From positions 1,632,183-1,696,182 of the forward strand of contig NZ_CP032416.1 in the NCBI RefSeq assembly GCF_003600355.1: a DNA stretch of 64,000 nt, in the 5' to 3' direction. Shown here piece by piece: positions 9,784-20,060 of this stretch. The translations under genes were made by a program, and so were the position numbers. Source of the stretch: Clostridium fermenticellae. Lineage in GTDB: Bacteria > Bacillota > Clostridia > Clostridiales > Clostridiaceae. Under the pieces are notes generated by a model. That model had not been told where the DNA came from. It searched no databases and was given only the letters and a program-made list of their open reading frames with translations. Positions within the stretch are counted from its first letter, which is position 1, and each line of letters opens with the position of its first letter.

Positions 9784-9890
9784 TATAGGTTTTGTAACTG
9801 AAAGCTTAACTTATGCTCCGGCCGGGATTTCCAAAATACGTCACGTAAAAAATTTCTAGTAAGTCTAAGCTTGGAATTACAAATCCTATA
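9784..9890. repeat. Internally deleted palindromic repeat (copy B)
   Basis: At about 107 bp this copy keeps both ends (TATAGGTTTTGTAACTG and GGAATTACAAATCCTATA) and one arm with ATACGTCACGTAAAAAA and TTCTAGTAAGTCTAAGC. It has lost the apex and most of the other arm. Its two ends come from different end types, as in copy D. It separates the malic enzyme and ABC-F genes. Confidence 0.75.
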
Positions 9891-9918
9891 TATTGAATAT
9901 AACAAAGGATGTGTAAAA

Positions 9919-11832
9919 ATGAATTTGTTAACCGCTGAAAATATAAGTAAAAGTTATGGTAATAAAACCTTATTTGACAAAATATCTATAGGAATAAATG
10001 ATGGGGATAAAGTAGGCATTGTAGGTCTTAATGGAAGTGGTAAATCAACTCTCTTAAAGGTACTCGCAGGTTTTGATATACCAGATGACGGCAAAATAAC
10101 AAAATCAAATGAAGCTTCAATAGGCTATCTACCACAAAACTCCGACTTTACTACCAGCAATTTAACAGTACTTGAACAGGTTTTTAATGGTCATTCTCCT
10201 GTTATGAACCTTTTAAGAGAATATGAATATACACTTAAAAGGATTAGAGAAAATCCATCTGATATGGAACTTCAAAATAAATTTTTTGACTTAAACTCAA
10301 AGATGGATGCTAGTAATGCCTGGGAGATTGAAAGTCAGGCAAAGACTATACTTACAAAACTTAAAATAAATGATTTTGATGCCAAAATTTCGACATTATC
10401 CGGCGGACAAAAAAAGCGAACGGCTTTAGCTTCTGCCCTCATAACGCCTTCAAACATATTGATGTTGGATGAACCCACAAATCATCTTGATGATGAAACC
10501 ATAGAATGGCTTGAGGAATTTCTAAACAATAGAACGGATTCACTTATTATGGTAACACATGACAGATTCTTTCTAGACAAGATAACCAACAAGATATTAG
10601 AACTTGATAAAGGTAATATATATAATTATATCGGAAATTACAGCACTTATCTTGAAAAAAAGTCAGAAAGACTTGAAAAACAGAATGCCAGTGAAAAAAA
10701 GAGACAAAATCTTATAAGAAAAGAACTTGCATGGATAAGAAGAGGTGCTAAAGCAAGGAGCACAAAACAAAAAGCCAGAATAGAACGATTCGAGACCTTG
10801 CAGGATAAAAAAATACTCAATGATAATTCAGATCTCGAAATTACCATTCAAAGTACACGGCTCGGGAAAAAAGTTATAAATATTGATAATATAAGCAAAG
10901 GCTTCGGGGATAAAATATTAATAAAGAATTTTTCTTATAATATATTAAATGATGATAGAATTGGTATCATTGGTCCTAATGGAACCGGTAAATCAACCTT
11001 CATGAATATTTTAAATGGTGACATAGCTCCCGACCATGGAATTTTAGATATAGGTGAAACTGTAAAAATAGGTTATTACTCTCAGCAAATTCCAGACATG
11101 GATGTAAACCAAAGAGTAATACAATACATACAGGATTCAGGACGATATGCTGTATCAAAAGACGGTCAGAAAATAAATGTATCATTAATGCTTGAAAAAT
11201 TTTTATTTGATCCATCTGTTCAGTGGACACAACTTTCTAAACTTTCCGGAGGAGAAAGGAGAAGGCTTTATCTCCTAAAGGTTCTTATGAAGTATCCAAA
11301 TGTACTTTTATTAGATGAGCCGACAAATGATCTTGATATAGAAACTCTGACAGTTCTTGAAGACTATATAGAAGGCTTCAATGGTGCTGTAATAACAGTA
11401 TCACATGACAGATATTTTCTAGATAAAACAGTTGATAAGATATTCTCATTTGAGGGAAATGGCAAAATAACCGAATACACTGGAAACTACTCTTATTTCC
11501 ATCAGATAGAAGCTGAAAAAAAACAAGATACTGCTCCCACTAAAAAGGTTACTAAAAAAATTTACAATAGAGTAAATACAGAAAAGCCATTAAAATTCAC
11601 ATACAATGAACAACTTGAATTTAACGAGATAGAAAGTATCATCGAGGATTTAGAATACAAACTTGATGAAAAGAAAAAAGAGATGCAGGAAGCTTCATCT
11701 AACTATGAACTTTTATCTAAACTTCTGGAGGAGAAAAATAATCTGGAAACTGAACTTGATAAAAAGATAGATAGATGGACCTATCTAACCGAGTTAAATG
11801 AAAAAATTAAAGCAGCCAAAAAAAATAGGTAG
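9919..11832 (+). CDS. ABC-F family ATPase, Uup/YdiF-like
   Basis: 637 aa with two ABC domains and no membrane segments, the hallmark of ABC-F translation factors that act on the ribosome. The first domain has Walker A GLNGSGKST (about 36-44), signature LSGGQKKR and Walker B MLDEPTNHLD. The charged interdomain linker follows, then a second domain with GPNGTGKST, LSGGERRR and LLDEPTNDLD. A C-terminal coiled coil (about 560-637) as in Uup/YdiF proteins ends it. I start at the ATG at 9919, after AAAGGATG. An upstream in-frame ATG at 9871 lies inside the palindromic repeat and has no ribosome site. Housekeeping ribosome rescue is likelier than drug resistance. Confidence 0.88.
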   Translation: MNLLTAENISKSYGNKTLFDKISIGINDGDKVGIVGLNGSGKSTLLKVLAGFDIPDDGKITKSNEASIGYLPQNSDFTTSNLTVLEQVFNGHSPVMNLLREYEYTLKRIRENPSDMELQNKFFDLNSKMDASNAWEIESQAKTILTKLKINDFDAKISTLSGGQKKRTALASALITPSNILMLDEPTNHLDDETIEWLEEFLNNRTDSLIMVTHDRFFLDKITNKILELDKGNIYNYIGNYSTYLEKKSERLEKQNASEKKRQNLIRKELAWIRRGAKARSTKQKARIERFETLQDKKILNDNSDLEITIQSTRLGKKVINIDNISKGFGDKILIKNFSYNILNDDRIGIIGPNGTGKSTFMNILNGDIAPDHGILDIGETVKIGYYSQQIPDMDVNQRVIQYIQDSGRYAVSKDGQKINVSLMLEKFLFDPSVQWTQLSKLSGGERRRLYLLKVLMKYPNVLLLDEPTNDLDIETLTVLEDYIEGFNGAVITVSHDRYFLDKTVDKIFSFEGNGKITEYTGNYSYFHQIEAEKKQDTAPTKKVTKKIYNRVNTEKPLKFTYNEQLEFNEIESIIEDLEYKLDEKKKEMQEASSNYELLSKLLEEKNNLETELDKKIDRWTYLTELNEKIKAAKKNR

Positions 11833-11860
11833 AAAACATCCTTTTAACTTTGGATGTTTT
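11833..11860. terminator. Terminator between the ABC-F and MFS genes
   Basis: The hairpin AAAACATCC-10 bases-GGATGTTTT lies between two convergent genes and can act on both strands. Confidence 0.7.
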
Positions 11861-11868
11861 CATCCTTA

Positions 11869-13086
11869 TTAATGTGCAGCAGAAAAACTATGATGCACCT
11901 TCGAATGCATTTTTTTACAAAGCATTTCATATACCCAGAGGGCATTTATGATAAGCAGTATACTAGTAATAATAAAAACATATTTTATACCAAAATGTGA
12001 AGCTATTTGCGCTCCAAAAATCGAACCTGAAAATGTTCCCAGGTACAATGCCGACATATTAAATCCAAATACTCTTCCTGTTAATGAATCTGGTGTTATC
12101 TTTTTTACCATTGTATTTACGGACGGAACAAGTCCCGCTGTTGCAAGTCCGAGTACAAAACGAAGTATCATAAGCTGCTCAGGATTTTTTACAAATGCCT
12201 GTGGTATAAAAATAATTCCCGCCGCCAAAAGTGCTATTGGCATTACTTTTTCAGGACCTACCTCATCTGATATTTTACCAATCTTAGGTGCTGCCAGTAT
12301 ACTTGCAAGTCCAGAAGCTGAAAATGTTATTCCTGCAATAAGTGCTATATGAACCGAACTCTTGGATAGTTCAGATATATACACAGTTATAATAGGTTCT
12401 GCAGAATAACATGCAAGCTGAAGCATAAAAGATGTAACAAACATAACAACCATCAAATCCGTACGCGGCAATTTTTCCCATATATCCTTTATACCAAGAT
12501 CCTTTTCGTTTGAAGGTACAAAATCTTCTTTTACAAATAAAAATGCTGTAATAAATGCGATCAGAAGCAGAATACTCATTATAAAAAATACATTTCTCAT
12601 ACCAAATACCTCTTCAATATATCCGCCGAACATTGGCCCTAAAAGCGAACCTGAAATTGTAGCTGTTGAAAGTACTCCAAGTGCCCATCCTGCATGTTTC
12701 TTTTCAGTTTGCGTTGCTATAAGTGTAGTACATGCAGTGCAGTATCCAGATATTGTTCCTTGAAGCATTCTAAGACCTACAAGTTCATATACATTTTTTG
12801 CAAATCCCATACCAAATACAACTATAGCCATACCCAAACTTGCTCTCAAAATCATTGGCTTTCTTCCTACTCTATCCGCAACATGTCCCCATATTGGAGA
12901 AAATATTGCTGAGATAACATAAGTTACACCAAAAGCTATTCCAGATATCTGTTCTATAAAAGATGTGTCATTAATTCCAAAATGCTTTATATAAATAGGT
13001 AGTATAGGTGCAATCTGACTTAACGCTATCATAGTAACAAAACTTCCAAACCAGCATACTATTAAATTTTTCTTCCATAACTTCAA
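11869..13086 (-). CDS. MFS multidrug-type exporter, 12 transmembrane helices
   Basis: 405 aa of alternating hydrophobic segments consistent with 12 helices. The loop between helices 2 and 3 has the MFS signature GHVADRVGRKPM. A second copy-like loop GKISDEVGPEKV follows helix 8. The proline and glycine pattern GSLLGPMFGGYI in helix 5 resembles the antiporter motif C of drug/proton exporters such as TetA and NorA relatives. The substrate is unknown. The start is a TTG preceded by AAGAAGGA at 8-9 bp, since no ATG is better placed. It converges with the ABC-F gene and is probably a single transcription unit. Confidence 0.85.
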   Translation of the reverse strand: MKLWKKNLIVCWFGSFVTMIALSQIAPILPIYIKHFGINDTSFIEQISGIAFGVTYVISAIFSPIWGHVADRVGRKPMILRASLGMAIVVFGMGFAKNVYELVGLRMLQGTISGYCTACTTLIATQTEKKHAGWALGVLSTATISGSLLGPMFGGYIEEVFGMRNVFFIMSILLLIAFITAFLFVKEDFVPSNEKDLGIKDIWEKLPRTDLMVVMFVTSFMLQLACYSAEPIITVYISELSKSSVHIALIAGITFSASGLASILAAPKIGKISDEVGPEKVMPIALLAAGIIFIPQAFVKNPEQLMILRFVLGLATAGLVPSVNTMVKKITPDSLTGRVFGFNMSALYLGTFSGSIFGAQIASHFGIKYVFIITSILLIINALWVYEMLCKKMHSKVHHSFSAAH

Positions 13087-13274
13087 TTATAAAATCCTTC
13101 TTTCTAAATTCTACGCCTCGTATAAACTATTTATTAAATTCCTTATATATTGTATATCAATTATATCTTTAAAAAAAGCCTCATTTTCACTTAAACTTAA
13201 ATTCAAAGCTTACTTTTTTACAAATTTCTATCTAATTCGCTATTATGCTTTTCATAGATTGATTTTTATCCGGA

Positions 13275-16200
13275 TTACATGTTGAAGAGCTCTAATATTT
13301 CATTTTCTGATAAATTTGCAAAACTCTTTTCACCTGATAATTCATCTCCCATTAGTTCTGATATGAGCTTTTTCTTTTCCTCTTGAAGTTGTATGATCTT
13401 TTCCTCAATAGTACCTTTTGCTATAATTTTTATAACTTCAACCACCTTTTTTTGCCCTATTCTATGTGCCCTGTCTGTAGCCTGTTCTTCAACAGCCGGA
13501 TTCCACCACGGATCAAAATGTATAACCACATCTGCGGAAGTCAAATTAAGCCCCGTTCCGCCAGCCTTAAGACTTATTAAAAAAACCGAACTGTATCCTT
13601 CATTAAATTTTTTTACAATATTTATTCTTTTTTCGGATGACATTGTTCCATCTAGGTAACTAAATGGAATTCCGCAGGCATCAATTGCTTTTCCTATCTT
13701 CTTAAGTACAGATGTGAATTGGGAAAAAACAAGTATTCTATGTCCCTGCTCTGTACTCTTCTCCAGTAATTCAACTAATGCCTTCATTTTACCGCTTCCA
13801 CCATTATAATCTTTTATTATTACTGATGGATCCAAACATAGCTGTCTTAATTTAGTTATATATGAAAGTATCTCTATTTTTGAACTCTTAAATTCATCAT
13901 CCTGCACTTTTTTCTTAATGAGATTCATTGCATAATCAGCATATATTTTATATACCTTCTTTTGTTCATCATCTAAGGTTACCATAAATTTCTTTTCTAT
14001 TTTTCGCGGTAATTCCTTCATAACATCTTCTTTTCGCCTTCTTAAGATGAATGGACTTATGAGTTTATTAAGTTCATCTAAAACACAAGGTTCTTCCTTA
14101 AATCTTTTATAATATTTAACACTGAAGGTTTTTTCATCATAAAGATATCCCGGCATTATAAAATCAAATATAGACCAGAGTTCCATAACTGAATTTTCTA
14201 TTGGTGTTCCAGAAAGCGCAAATTTTAACCTTGCCTTTATTTTTTTCGCGGCCAATGCATTCTGAGAAGATGGATTTTTTATAAATTGTGCTTCATCCAG
14301 TATTAGGCAATCAAACTCAAATTTATTATATATATCGATATCATTTTTAAGCAAATTATAAGTTGTTATAATCACATCATAATCTGATACATTTTTAAAT
14401 TCCTCTTCTCTCTCTTCTTTCTGACCATTTAATGCTTTCACTTTTAATGAAGGTGCAAATTTTTCAAATTCATTAATCCAGTTATATATTAATGATGTAG
14501 GTACAATTATAAGTGATTTATACTGCTTATTGGACAACAAGAAAGCAATAGTTTGAACTGTTTTTCCAAGACCCATTTCATCACCTAGAATCCCACCAAA
14601 TCCAAAGTATTCAATAGTTTTAAACCAATTGTAGCCAACCTTTTGATATTCTCTTAAATTAGCTTTCAGTTCTTTGGGTTCCTTAAATTCAAGTTTACTT
14701 ATTTTCTTAAATTTATCTTTTATCTTCTTTAGTTCATTCTTTCCCTTTATATACCTGATACCATTTTCCTCGATAAAATTCTCTAAAAAAATGCCCTTAC
14801 TTTTTGGTATATGAATATTATTTTCTATATTTCTTTCAGAAGATGCTGCATTTAAAAATCTTAAAAAATTCTTGAGCTCCAGCTCCTCCAAGTCAATATA
14901 CTCTCCATTTTTCAATTTATAGTATTTAACATTATCTCTAAATGCCTTTAAAATATCAGAGATTTCCTTAGAATCAATATCTTTTATTTCAAATTTCATT
15001 TCAAAATAATCATACTTTCCCTGCCTTATGTCAGCTCTTATACTATTTTTAGTTATAGATTTTATACCCTTAAAATTTTCCGAATAATATACATCACCTA
15101 TTTTTTGAAGTTTATTTATATCATTTTTAAAAAATAAAAATGCACTGTCCTCATCTCTTGTAAAATAAAATTTTTTATTATTACTTATAAAACCCAAACT
15201 TCTTATGAGATTAAGAACTCCATTTTCGTTTTTTATATCCCTATATATAATTTTTTCTTTATAATCATCAAATGTATTGAACTCAATTTTTCCATAAATA
15301 ACTTTTACAATTAAAGTTATATCTTTATGTTCCCTGTCAAAATAAAAATTAAACCCGCACTCATCTACAACTATTTTATCCTTTATGTTTCGTGAAAGTG
15401 CTAAATATGGGGACAAAAAATTTAAATCGGGAATTAATTTTCTAAGAATCATATCCTCATCTGACATTTCCATGTCTATACTATTATCTTTATTAAATAC
15501 CTCTATATACGGCCTTATTTTGTAACAAAAATCATATTCAGAAAGGTATATCGTACTTCCGTATAAAAAAACATCATTTTTAGAAGTTAAACTTGTAGGC
15601 ATTCCTCCCTTTATTTTTAATATATATTTATCTTTTTTTAGCTCAAGGCTAAAATTTATAGGTGGATTCTCAAATAATATTTCCGTTTGGATTTCTCTAT
15701 AAAAAAAGCCATCATTTAAATAAACTCTATGACTGCTTATAACTTCAAAAAAATTTCTTACCAGATAGTCTGGAATAATTATATATTTACCATCTATGCA
15801 CTTATTTGAATTTCTATTAATATATTTACGTGTATTTTCAATATCCCTTAAAGTTTTTATGAAATCAATTAATCTCTTATCTTTTATATTAAATTTCTGA
15901 TTTCTTACATTAAATGTAAAATTTTTACTATAGGTTATTGGTATCTTATTATCATATGATAAGAGAAACCTATCAATATCTTTTAATATATACAAACTTC
16001 GTGAGGACATAGAGCTTACTCCTATTTTAAAATCAACTTTAAGCCTTCTATCCCATTCTGTCTTGTTTAAGTATACCTCAATTTTTATTTCTTCTTTATC
16101 GTCCTCATCTCCCAAAAGCATATGAAGCTCACTATCATCCCTTTTAAAGATATTATTACTCTTAATACTTTTCCCACTCAAAAGAGGATTCTTTATAAGA

Positions 16201-16517
16201 TCATCTAGCGCTTTATAAAAAGTTGCAACTAAATGCTTGCAGCAGTAATTTGTTTTTTTAAACTCATTTTTTTCATAATCCTTACAGCTGCAGTAAGTTG
16301 AAAAAATACTTTTATTTTTTAAGTCTATTTCTATTTTTGTACTGTACTCATTAAAAAGGCCTTCAGAAATTACAGATGCATCTATATAAATTAAATTTTC
16401 ATCATTTTTGATAGTTAAAGACGATACAAGATCATTCTCAAAAATCCTTCTCCCTTTATCATAATTCTTACCGCTAGTTTGTTTATTAAATATATTAAAT
16501 AGTATCTCTTTATCCAA
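13275..16517 (-). CDS. SWI2/SNF2-family DEAD/H helicase with N-terminal SWIM zinc finger
   Basis: 1080 aa. A SWIM finger is visible as Cys76-x-Cys78 ... Cys93-x-His95, the CxCx(n)CxH pattern. A long bacterial SNF2-associated region follows (about 120-600), then the ATPase: Walker A DEMGLGKT (about 644-651), DEAQ box, SGTPIENS, and the C-terminal half with ILVFSQFTSVL, LKAGGTGLNL and DRAHRIGQ. Bacterial SNF2 proteins of this layout are DNA-dependent ATPases of unsettled role, proposed in transcription recycling or repair. The start is TTG, 8 bp after AAGGAG. It is followed by a weakly spaced gap and the MFS gene and is probably transcribed alone. Confidence 0.92.
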   Translation of the reverse strand: MDKEILFNIFNKQTSGKNYDKGRRIFENDLVSSLTIKNDENLIYIDASVISEGLFNEYSTKIEIDLKNKSIFSTYCSCKDYEKNEFKKTNYCCKHLVATFYKALDDLIKNPLLSGKSIKSNNIFKRDDSELHMLLGDEDDKEEIKIEVYLNKTEWDRRLKVDFKIGVSSMSSRSLYILKDIDRFLLSYDNKIPITYSKNFTFNVRNQKFNIKDKRLIDFIKTLRDIENTRKYINRNSNKCIDGKYIIIPDYLVRNFFEVISSHRVYLNDGFFYREIQTEILFENPPINFSLELKKDKYILKIKGGMPTSLTSKNDVFLYGSTIYLSEYDFCYKIRPYIEVFNKDNSIDMEMSDEDMILRKLIPDLNFLSPYLALSRNIKDKIVVDECGFNFYFDREHKDITLIVKVIYGKIEFNTFDDYKEKIIYRDIKNENGVLNLIRSLGFISNNKKFYFTRDEDSAFLFFKNDINKLQKIGDVYYSENFKGIKSITKNSIRADIRQGKYDYFEMKFEIKDIDSKEISDILKAFRDNVKYYKLKNGEYIDLEELELKNFLRFLNAASSERNIENNIHIPKSKGIFLENFIEENGIRYIKGKNELKKIKDKFKKISKLEFKEPKELKANLREYQKVGYNWFKTIEYFGFGGILGDEMGLGKTVQTIAFLLSNKQYKSLIIVPTSLIYNWINEFEKFAPSLKVKALNGQKEEREEEFKNVSDYDVIITTYNLLKNDIDIYNKFEFDCLILDEAQFIKNPSSQNALAAKKIKARLKFALSGTPIENSVMELWSIFDFIMPGYLYDEKTFSVKYYKRFKEEPCVLDELNKLISPFILRRRKEDVMKELPRKIEKKFMVTLDDEQKKVYKIYADYAMNLIKKKVQDDEFKSSKIEILSYITKLRQLCLDPSVIIKDYNGGSGKMKALVELLEKSTEQGHRILVFSQFTSVLKKIGKAIDACGIPFSYLDGTMSSEKRINIVKKFNEGYSSVFLISLKAGGTGLNLTSADVVIHFDPWWNPAVEEQATDRAHRIGQKKVVEVIKIIAKGTIEEKIIQLQEEKKKLISELMGDELSGEKSFANLSENEILELFNM

Positions 16518-16614
16518 AACAATTTCTCCTTAAAAGTTTAATATCCAAATTCTTTAATTATATCATAAATCAAATATACTTTCATCATACCCATAATTTC
16601 AAATCATTCACAAT

Positions 16615-16651
16615 AAAAGAAACTGCCCAGATTCTCTGAGCAGCTTCTTTT
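16615..16651 (-). terminator. Terminator of the choline microcompartment operon
   Basis: On the minus strand AAGAAGCTGC and GCAGTTTCTT form a hairpin with a paired inner TCAGA/TCTG segment, followed by TTTTATT. It lies just after the last BMC gene and marks the 3' end of the operon that starts near 31.5 kb. Confidence 0.8.
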
Positions 16652-16665
16652 TATAATTAGTTATA

Positions 16666-16962
16666 TTATTTTGCAGTATTTTCTTTAATTGATGGAAGAA
16701 TTGTTTCAACTTCTGAATGTGGACGAGGTATAACGTGAACTGATATTAATTCTCCAACACGTTGTGCAGCTGCAGCACCAGCATCTGTAGCAGCTTTAAC
16801 AGCTCCAACATCACCTCTAACCATAACAGTTACTAGTCCGCCTCCAACATATTCTTTACCTATTAAATATACGTTTGCTGCCTTAACCATAGCATCAGCT
16901 GCTTCTATTGATCCTACTAATCCTCTAGTTTCTATCATTCCTAATGCATCATATTTAACCAT
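16666..16962 (-). CDS. BMC-H hexameric shell protein
   Basis: 98 aa, a single BMC domain with the canonical start [20 protein letters not shown] and the pore-loop region [20 protein letters not shown]. It closely resembles PduA, EutM and CutA-type proteins. It should form hexamers that tile the facets of the choline-degrading compartment and pass small substrates through the central pore. The ATG follows TAGGAGG. It is the last gene of the operon, 59 bp after pduL. Confidence 0.95.
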   Translation of the reverse strand: MVKYDALGMIETRGLVGSIEAADAMVKAANVYLIGKEYVGGGLVTVMVRGDVGAVKAATDAGAAAAQRVGELISVHVIPRPHSEVETILPSIKENTAK

Positions 16963-17020
16963 TTTAAAATCCTCCTAAAATATCTTTAATTTTATTTTTA
17001 TTTTAATTTTTAATTATAAG

Positions 17021-17683
17021 CTATTTTACTATTGTTATTTTTGACTTTGGGTTGATACCCATAGCGTTTGCTTCTTCAACATCAAGATGACATTCAAGAC
17101 CTGAAGTATCATTAGCCCTTATAGCCACATTATTGAATACTCCACCTCTTAAACCGTCAATTTTTATAGATACTATATCTCCATCACAGACTCCTAATAC
17201 TTTAGCTTCTTCTGGTGTCATGTGAATATGTCTTTGAGCTACCATTACACCCTCTGAAATTTGCACTGTACCCTTGGGTCCAACTATTGTGATTCCAGGT
17301 GTACCGGCCAAATCACCAGACAATTTTACATGTGATGATATACCAAGTTTCCTACAATCTCCTGCTAATACTTCAACCTGAGATTTACTTCTAACAGGTC
17401 CAAGAATTCTAACCTTTTCAATTGGTCCTCTTGGTCCACAAAGTGTTACAACTTCCTTACAAGCATATTGTCCTGGTTGGGATAAATCTTTAATCCTCGT
17501 AAGTTCATATCCTTTACCAAATAAACATTCTAAGTCTTTTTCTGAAAGATGTACATGTCTATTGGAAATACCCACCGGGATTTCAGATATATTAGCTTTA
17601 ACTTCATTTTTTGCTGCATTACTTTTTACTGTTTCCAGTAAAAGCTTTAAAACTTCTTCTACATTAGCTACACCAGTACTCAT
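17021..17683 (-). CDS. pduL: Phosphotransacylase PduL (phosphate acyltransferase)
   Basis: 220 aa. PduL exchanges CoA and phosphate on acyl groups. Here it would turn acetyl-CoA into acetyl-phosphate inside the compartment, recycling CoA and allowing ATP synthesis by acetate kinase. The two PTAC domains show the zinc-binding histidines in NRHVHLS (about 47-53) and QRHIHM (about 150-155), with LECHLD near the C-terminus. The first 20 residues (VEEVLKLLLETVKS) form an amphipathic helix suited as an encapsulation peptide. Its ATG overlaps the stop codon of the preceding aldehyde dehydrogenase (TAATG), which suggests translational coupling. Confidence 0.93.
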   Translation of the reverse strand: MSTGVANVEEVLKLLLETVKSNAAKNEVKANISEIPVGISNRHVHLSEKDLECLFGKGYELTRIKDLSQPGQYACKEVVTLCGPRGPIEKVRILGPVRSKSQVEVLAGDCRKLGISSHVKLSGDLAGTPGITIVGPKGTVQISEGVMVAQRHIHMTPEEAKVLGVCDGDIVSIKIDGLRGGVFNNVAIRANDTSGLECHLDVEEANAMGINPKSKITIVK

Positions 17684-19302
17684 TAATTTGCCCCCTTGAT
17701 AGCAGCAATTATTTGATTAACTAAATCTGCAACTCCTTCATTGTTATTACTTGAAGCAGTAGTGCAATTGCAATTATCATTATTTGAATTGCAATTTTGA
17801 ACTTTATTTAAAGCTTCTGCAGCTGCTGAAATTTGAGCTGGACTCATATTCATAAATGTCTTTTCAGCTCCACTTAAGCTTTCAGTTGTATGACAAGTTT
17901 CAGTGTTAACTGAGCAATTAAATGTTGGGTCATCAGCAACTAATGTTGCACAATTTTTTATTCCATAAGCAACTCTCTTAATGTTTATAAGATGTTTTGG
18001 AGTAACATTCTCAGATACTGAGCTTCCACCCCATGTTCCGCATCCTAATGTAAATGCAGGGCTAAGTCCTGTGCTTGCTCCTGTTCCACCCTGGCTTCCA
18101 CCAGTATTAACAAGGATACGTGAAGCTGGTTTTTTAGCAAACTTTAGAACCATATCTCTATCATTAGTATGAATGTTCATAGTATGTCCAATTCCGTTTT
18201 GTAATAATTGAATACTTAAATCACATGCTTCATGCCAATCTCTTACTGTATAAAATCCTAAAACTGTTGTAAGTTTTTCATATGAAAGTGGGTATCCATC
18301 ACCTACACCATTTTGTTTTCCTATAAGGACTCTTGTTCCTTCCGGAATTTGAATTCCTGCAGCACTAGCAATAACTTGAGGGCTTCTTCCAACAAACTTA
18401 GCACTCATAGAATGACCACCATTCTTGAATAAAAGTTTGCAAACTTTATCAGTTTCCTCTTCTGTCATGAAATATCCACCTTGTCTCTTAAATTCCGCAA
18501 CAACTGCGTCATGATTACATTCTTCACAAACTACAGATTGTTCTGAAGCACATATTGTACCATAGTCGAAAGTTTTACTTGCCATAATATCTGTAACAGC
18601 AGCTTTAACATCTGCAGTTCTTTCAATATATGCTGGAGAATTTCCTGCTCCAACACCAATAGCTGGAGTTCCTGAACTGTAGGCAGCTTTAACCATTCCT
18701 GGTCCACCTGTTGCTATTATTAAAGAAACCTCTTTAGATTTCATAAGTTCATTTGTAGCTCCAATAGATGGTATACTTACTGCAGTTATAACATTCTCTG
18801 GAGCACCAGCAGCAACAGCAGCCTCGTTCATTAATTCAACTGCTCTAAGTGAGCATTTTGAAGCAGCTGGATGTGGTGAAAATACTATAGCATTACGTGA
18901 CTTAATTGCAATCATAGCTTTAAAAATAATTGTAGAAGTTGGGTTTGTCGAAGGTACTATACCCATAACCAATCCAACTGGTTCAGCTATCTCTATAATC
19001 TTATTTACAGGATCTTCTTTAATTACACCTATAGTCTTCATATATTTTATCGAATCATAAAGTATTGTAGCTGCCATATGATTTTTATAAGCTTTATCTT
19101 CTACTTTTCCAAATCCTGTTTCTTCAACAGCCATCTTTGCAAGACAAACTCCATATTCTTCTGCAACTTTAACCATATTGCGTAAAATTTTGTCAATCTG
19201 CTCTTCAGTGTAATCAGCAATTTTATTAGCTGCTACCTTTCCAAGCTTAGCAAGATTTCTCGCTTCTTGTATGGAGCGTAAATCTTTATCAAACTTTTCC
19301 AT
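17683..19302 (-). CDS. CoA-acylating acetaldehyde dehydrogenase of the microcompartment (CutF/EutE-like)
   Basis: 539 aa. It should convert acetaldehyde, NAD and CoA to acetyl-CoA. The catalytic residues of the CoA-acylating ALDH family are present: Asn120 in PSTNPTST (oxyanion hole) and Cys251 in DYGTICASEQ. The N-terminus (about 5-48) is helical and charged. After about residue 490 there is a Cys/Asn/Ser-rich linker, then a final helix GVADLVNQIIAAIKGAN that looks like a C-terminal encapsulation peptide. The ATG follows GAAGGGAAG. The other ALDH of this locus (26644-28125) lacks both catalytic residues, so this one probably does all the chemistry. Confidence 0.9.
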   Translation of the reverse strand: MEKFDKDLRSIQEARNLAKLGKVAANKIADYTEEQIDKILRNMVKVAEEYGVCLAKMAVEETGFGKVEDKAYKNHMAATILYDSIKYMKTIGVIKEDPVNKIIEIAEPVGLVMGIVPSTNPTSTIIFKAMIAIKSRNAIVFSPHPAASKCSLRAVELMNEAAVAAGAPENVITAVSIPSIGATNELMKSKEVSLIIATGGPGMVKAAYSSGTPAIGVGAGNSPAYIERTADVKAAVTDIMASKTFDYGTICASEQSVVCEECNHDAVVAEFKRQGGYFMTEEETDKVCKLLFKNGGHSMSAKFVGRSPQVIASAAGIQIPEGTRVLIGKQNGVGDGYPLSYEKLTTVLGFYTVRDWHEACDLSIQLLQNGIGHTMNIHTNDRDMVLKFAKKPASRILVNTGGSQGGTGASTGLSPAFTLGCGTWGGSSVSENVTPKHLINIKRVAYGIKNCATLVADDPTFNCSVNTETCHTTESLSGAEKTFMNMSPAQISAAAEALNKVQNCNSNNDNCNCTTASSNNNEGVADLVNQIIAAIKGAN

Positions 19303-19336
19303 TGTTTCATACTTCCCTTCGTAGAATTAACCATAG

Positions 19337-20041
19337 CTATTTTTTCTCATAATATATTTTAAATTTAGCAATTAGCAAATTCTTGTCTGCCTTTGAAATC
19401 GCCCTTCCTGTAATTACAAAATCCTTGTATTCACGAGCCAGATTTCTAAGCTTGACAACTTTCAATTTAAGTAACATTGAAAGAGTTTTTTCTAAGCCAT
19501 TTTCATTTACTAATTTATTTACATCTTCTCTATGAAGATTTTCTAACTTAAATTTGTGGAATTTCCCTGAATCTGAAATATCTGTATCGTTTTTATCTTC
19601 AACTTCATCTTTTATATTTTCTTCATCATCTGTTGCAGTTTCTGGTTGTTCATAAATTAATTCTTCATCTTCAACTTTAGTCAATATTTCTTCTTTATTA
19701 GTGTCTATAACTGCATTATTCTCTTCTTTATCTATAACTTCATCATGAAAATCTCCATCTTCAGGATCATCAGGTCCAATTATAGTTTTCAATTCATCAT
19801 GTGGACGTGGAATTACATGTTCCGAAATTAAAAATTCTTCACCAATTCCCTTAACAGCTGCTGCTCCAGCTTCCACAGAAGCTTTTACCGCACCTACATC
19901 ACCATTAATTGAAACAGTAACAAGACCTCCGCCTACATAAGTTTTCTCTAAGATACTTACATTTGCCGATTTAACCATTGCATCGGCTGCTTCAATAGCT
20001 GCAAGTAATCCTTTTGTTTCTATTAAACCAAGCGCTTGCAT
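19337..20041 (-). CDS. BMC-H shell protein with long acidic linker and C-terminal SAP/Rho-N-like domain
   Basis: 234 aa. Residues 1-93 are a BMC domain ([20 protein letters not shown]). Residues about 100-160 are strongly acidic (Asp/Glu-rich) and probably disordered. The last 70 residues are basic and helical, with [16 protein letters not shown] and [12 protein letters not shown]. The spacing resembles helix-extension-helix folds (SAP or Rho N-terminal domains), which often bind nucleic acid, but this resemblance is by eye only. The architecture parallels PduK and EutK, shell proteins with C-terminal extensions. The ATG follows TAGGAGG. It sits between eutQ and the active ALDH. Confidence 0.8.
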   Translation of the reverse strand: MQALGLIETKGLLAAIEAADAMVKSANVSILEKTYVGGGLVTVSINGDVGAVKASVEAGAAAVKGIGEEFLISEHVIPRPHDELKTIIGPDDPEDGDFHDEVIDKEENNAVIDTNKEEILTKVEDEELIYEQPETATDDEENIKDEVEDKNDTDISDSGKFHKFKLENLHREDVNKLVNENGLEKTLSMLLKLKVVKLRNLAREYKDFVITGRAISKADKNLLIAKFKIYYEKK

Positions 20042-20060
20042 AGGTTATCCTCCTAATTTT

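Noticed and set aside
9871-9918. Upstream extension of the ABC-F frame
   Set aside because: The extra 16 codons lie largely within a palindromic repeat and have no ribosome site; the ATG at 9919 has one and gives the family N-terminus.
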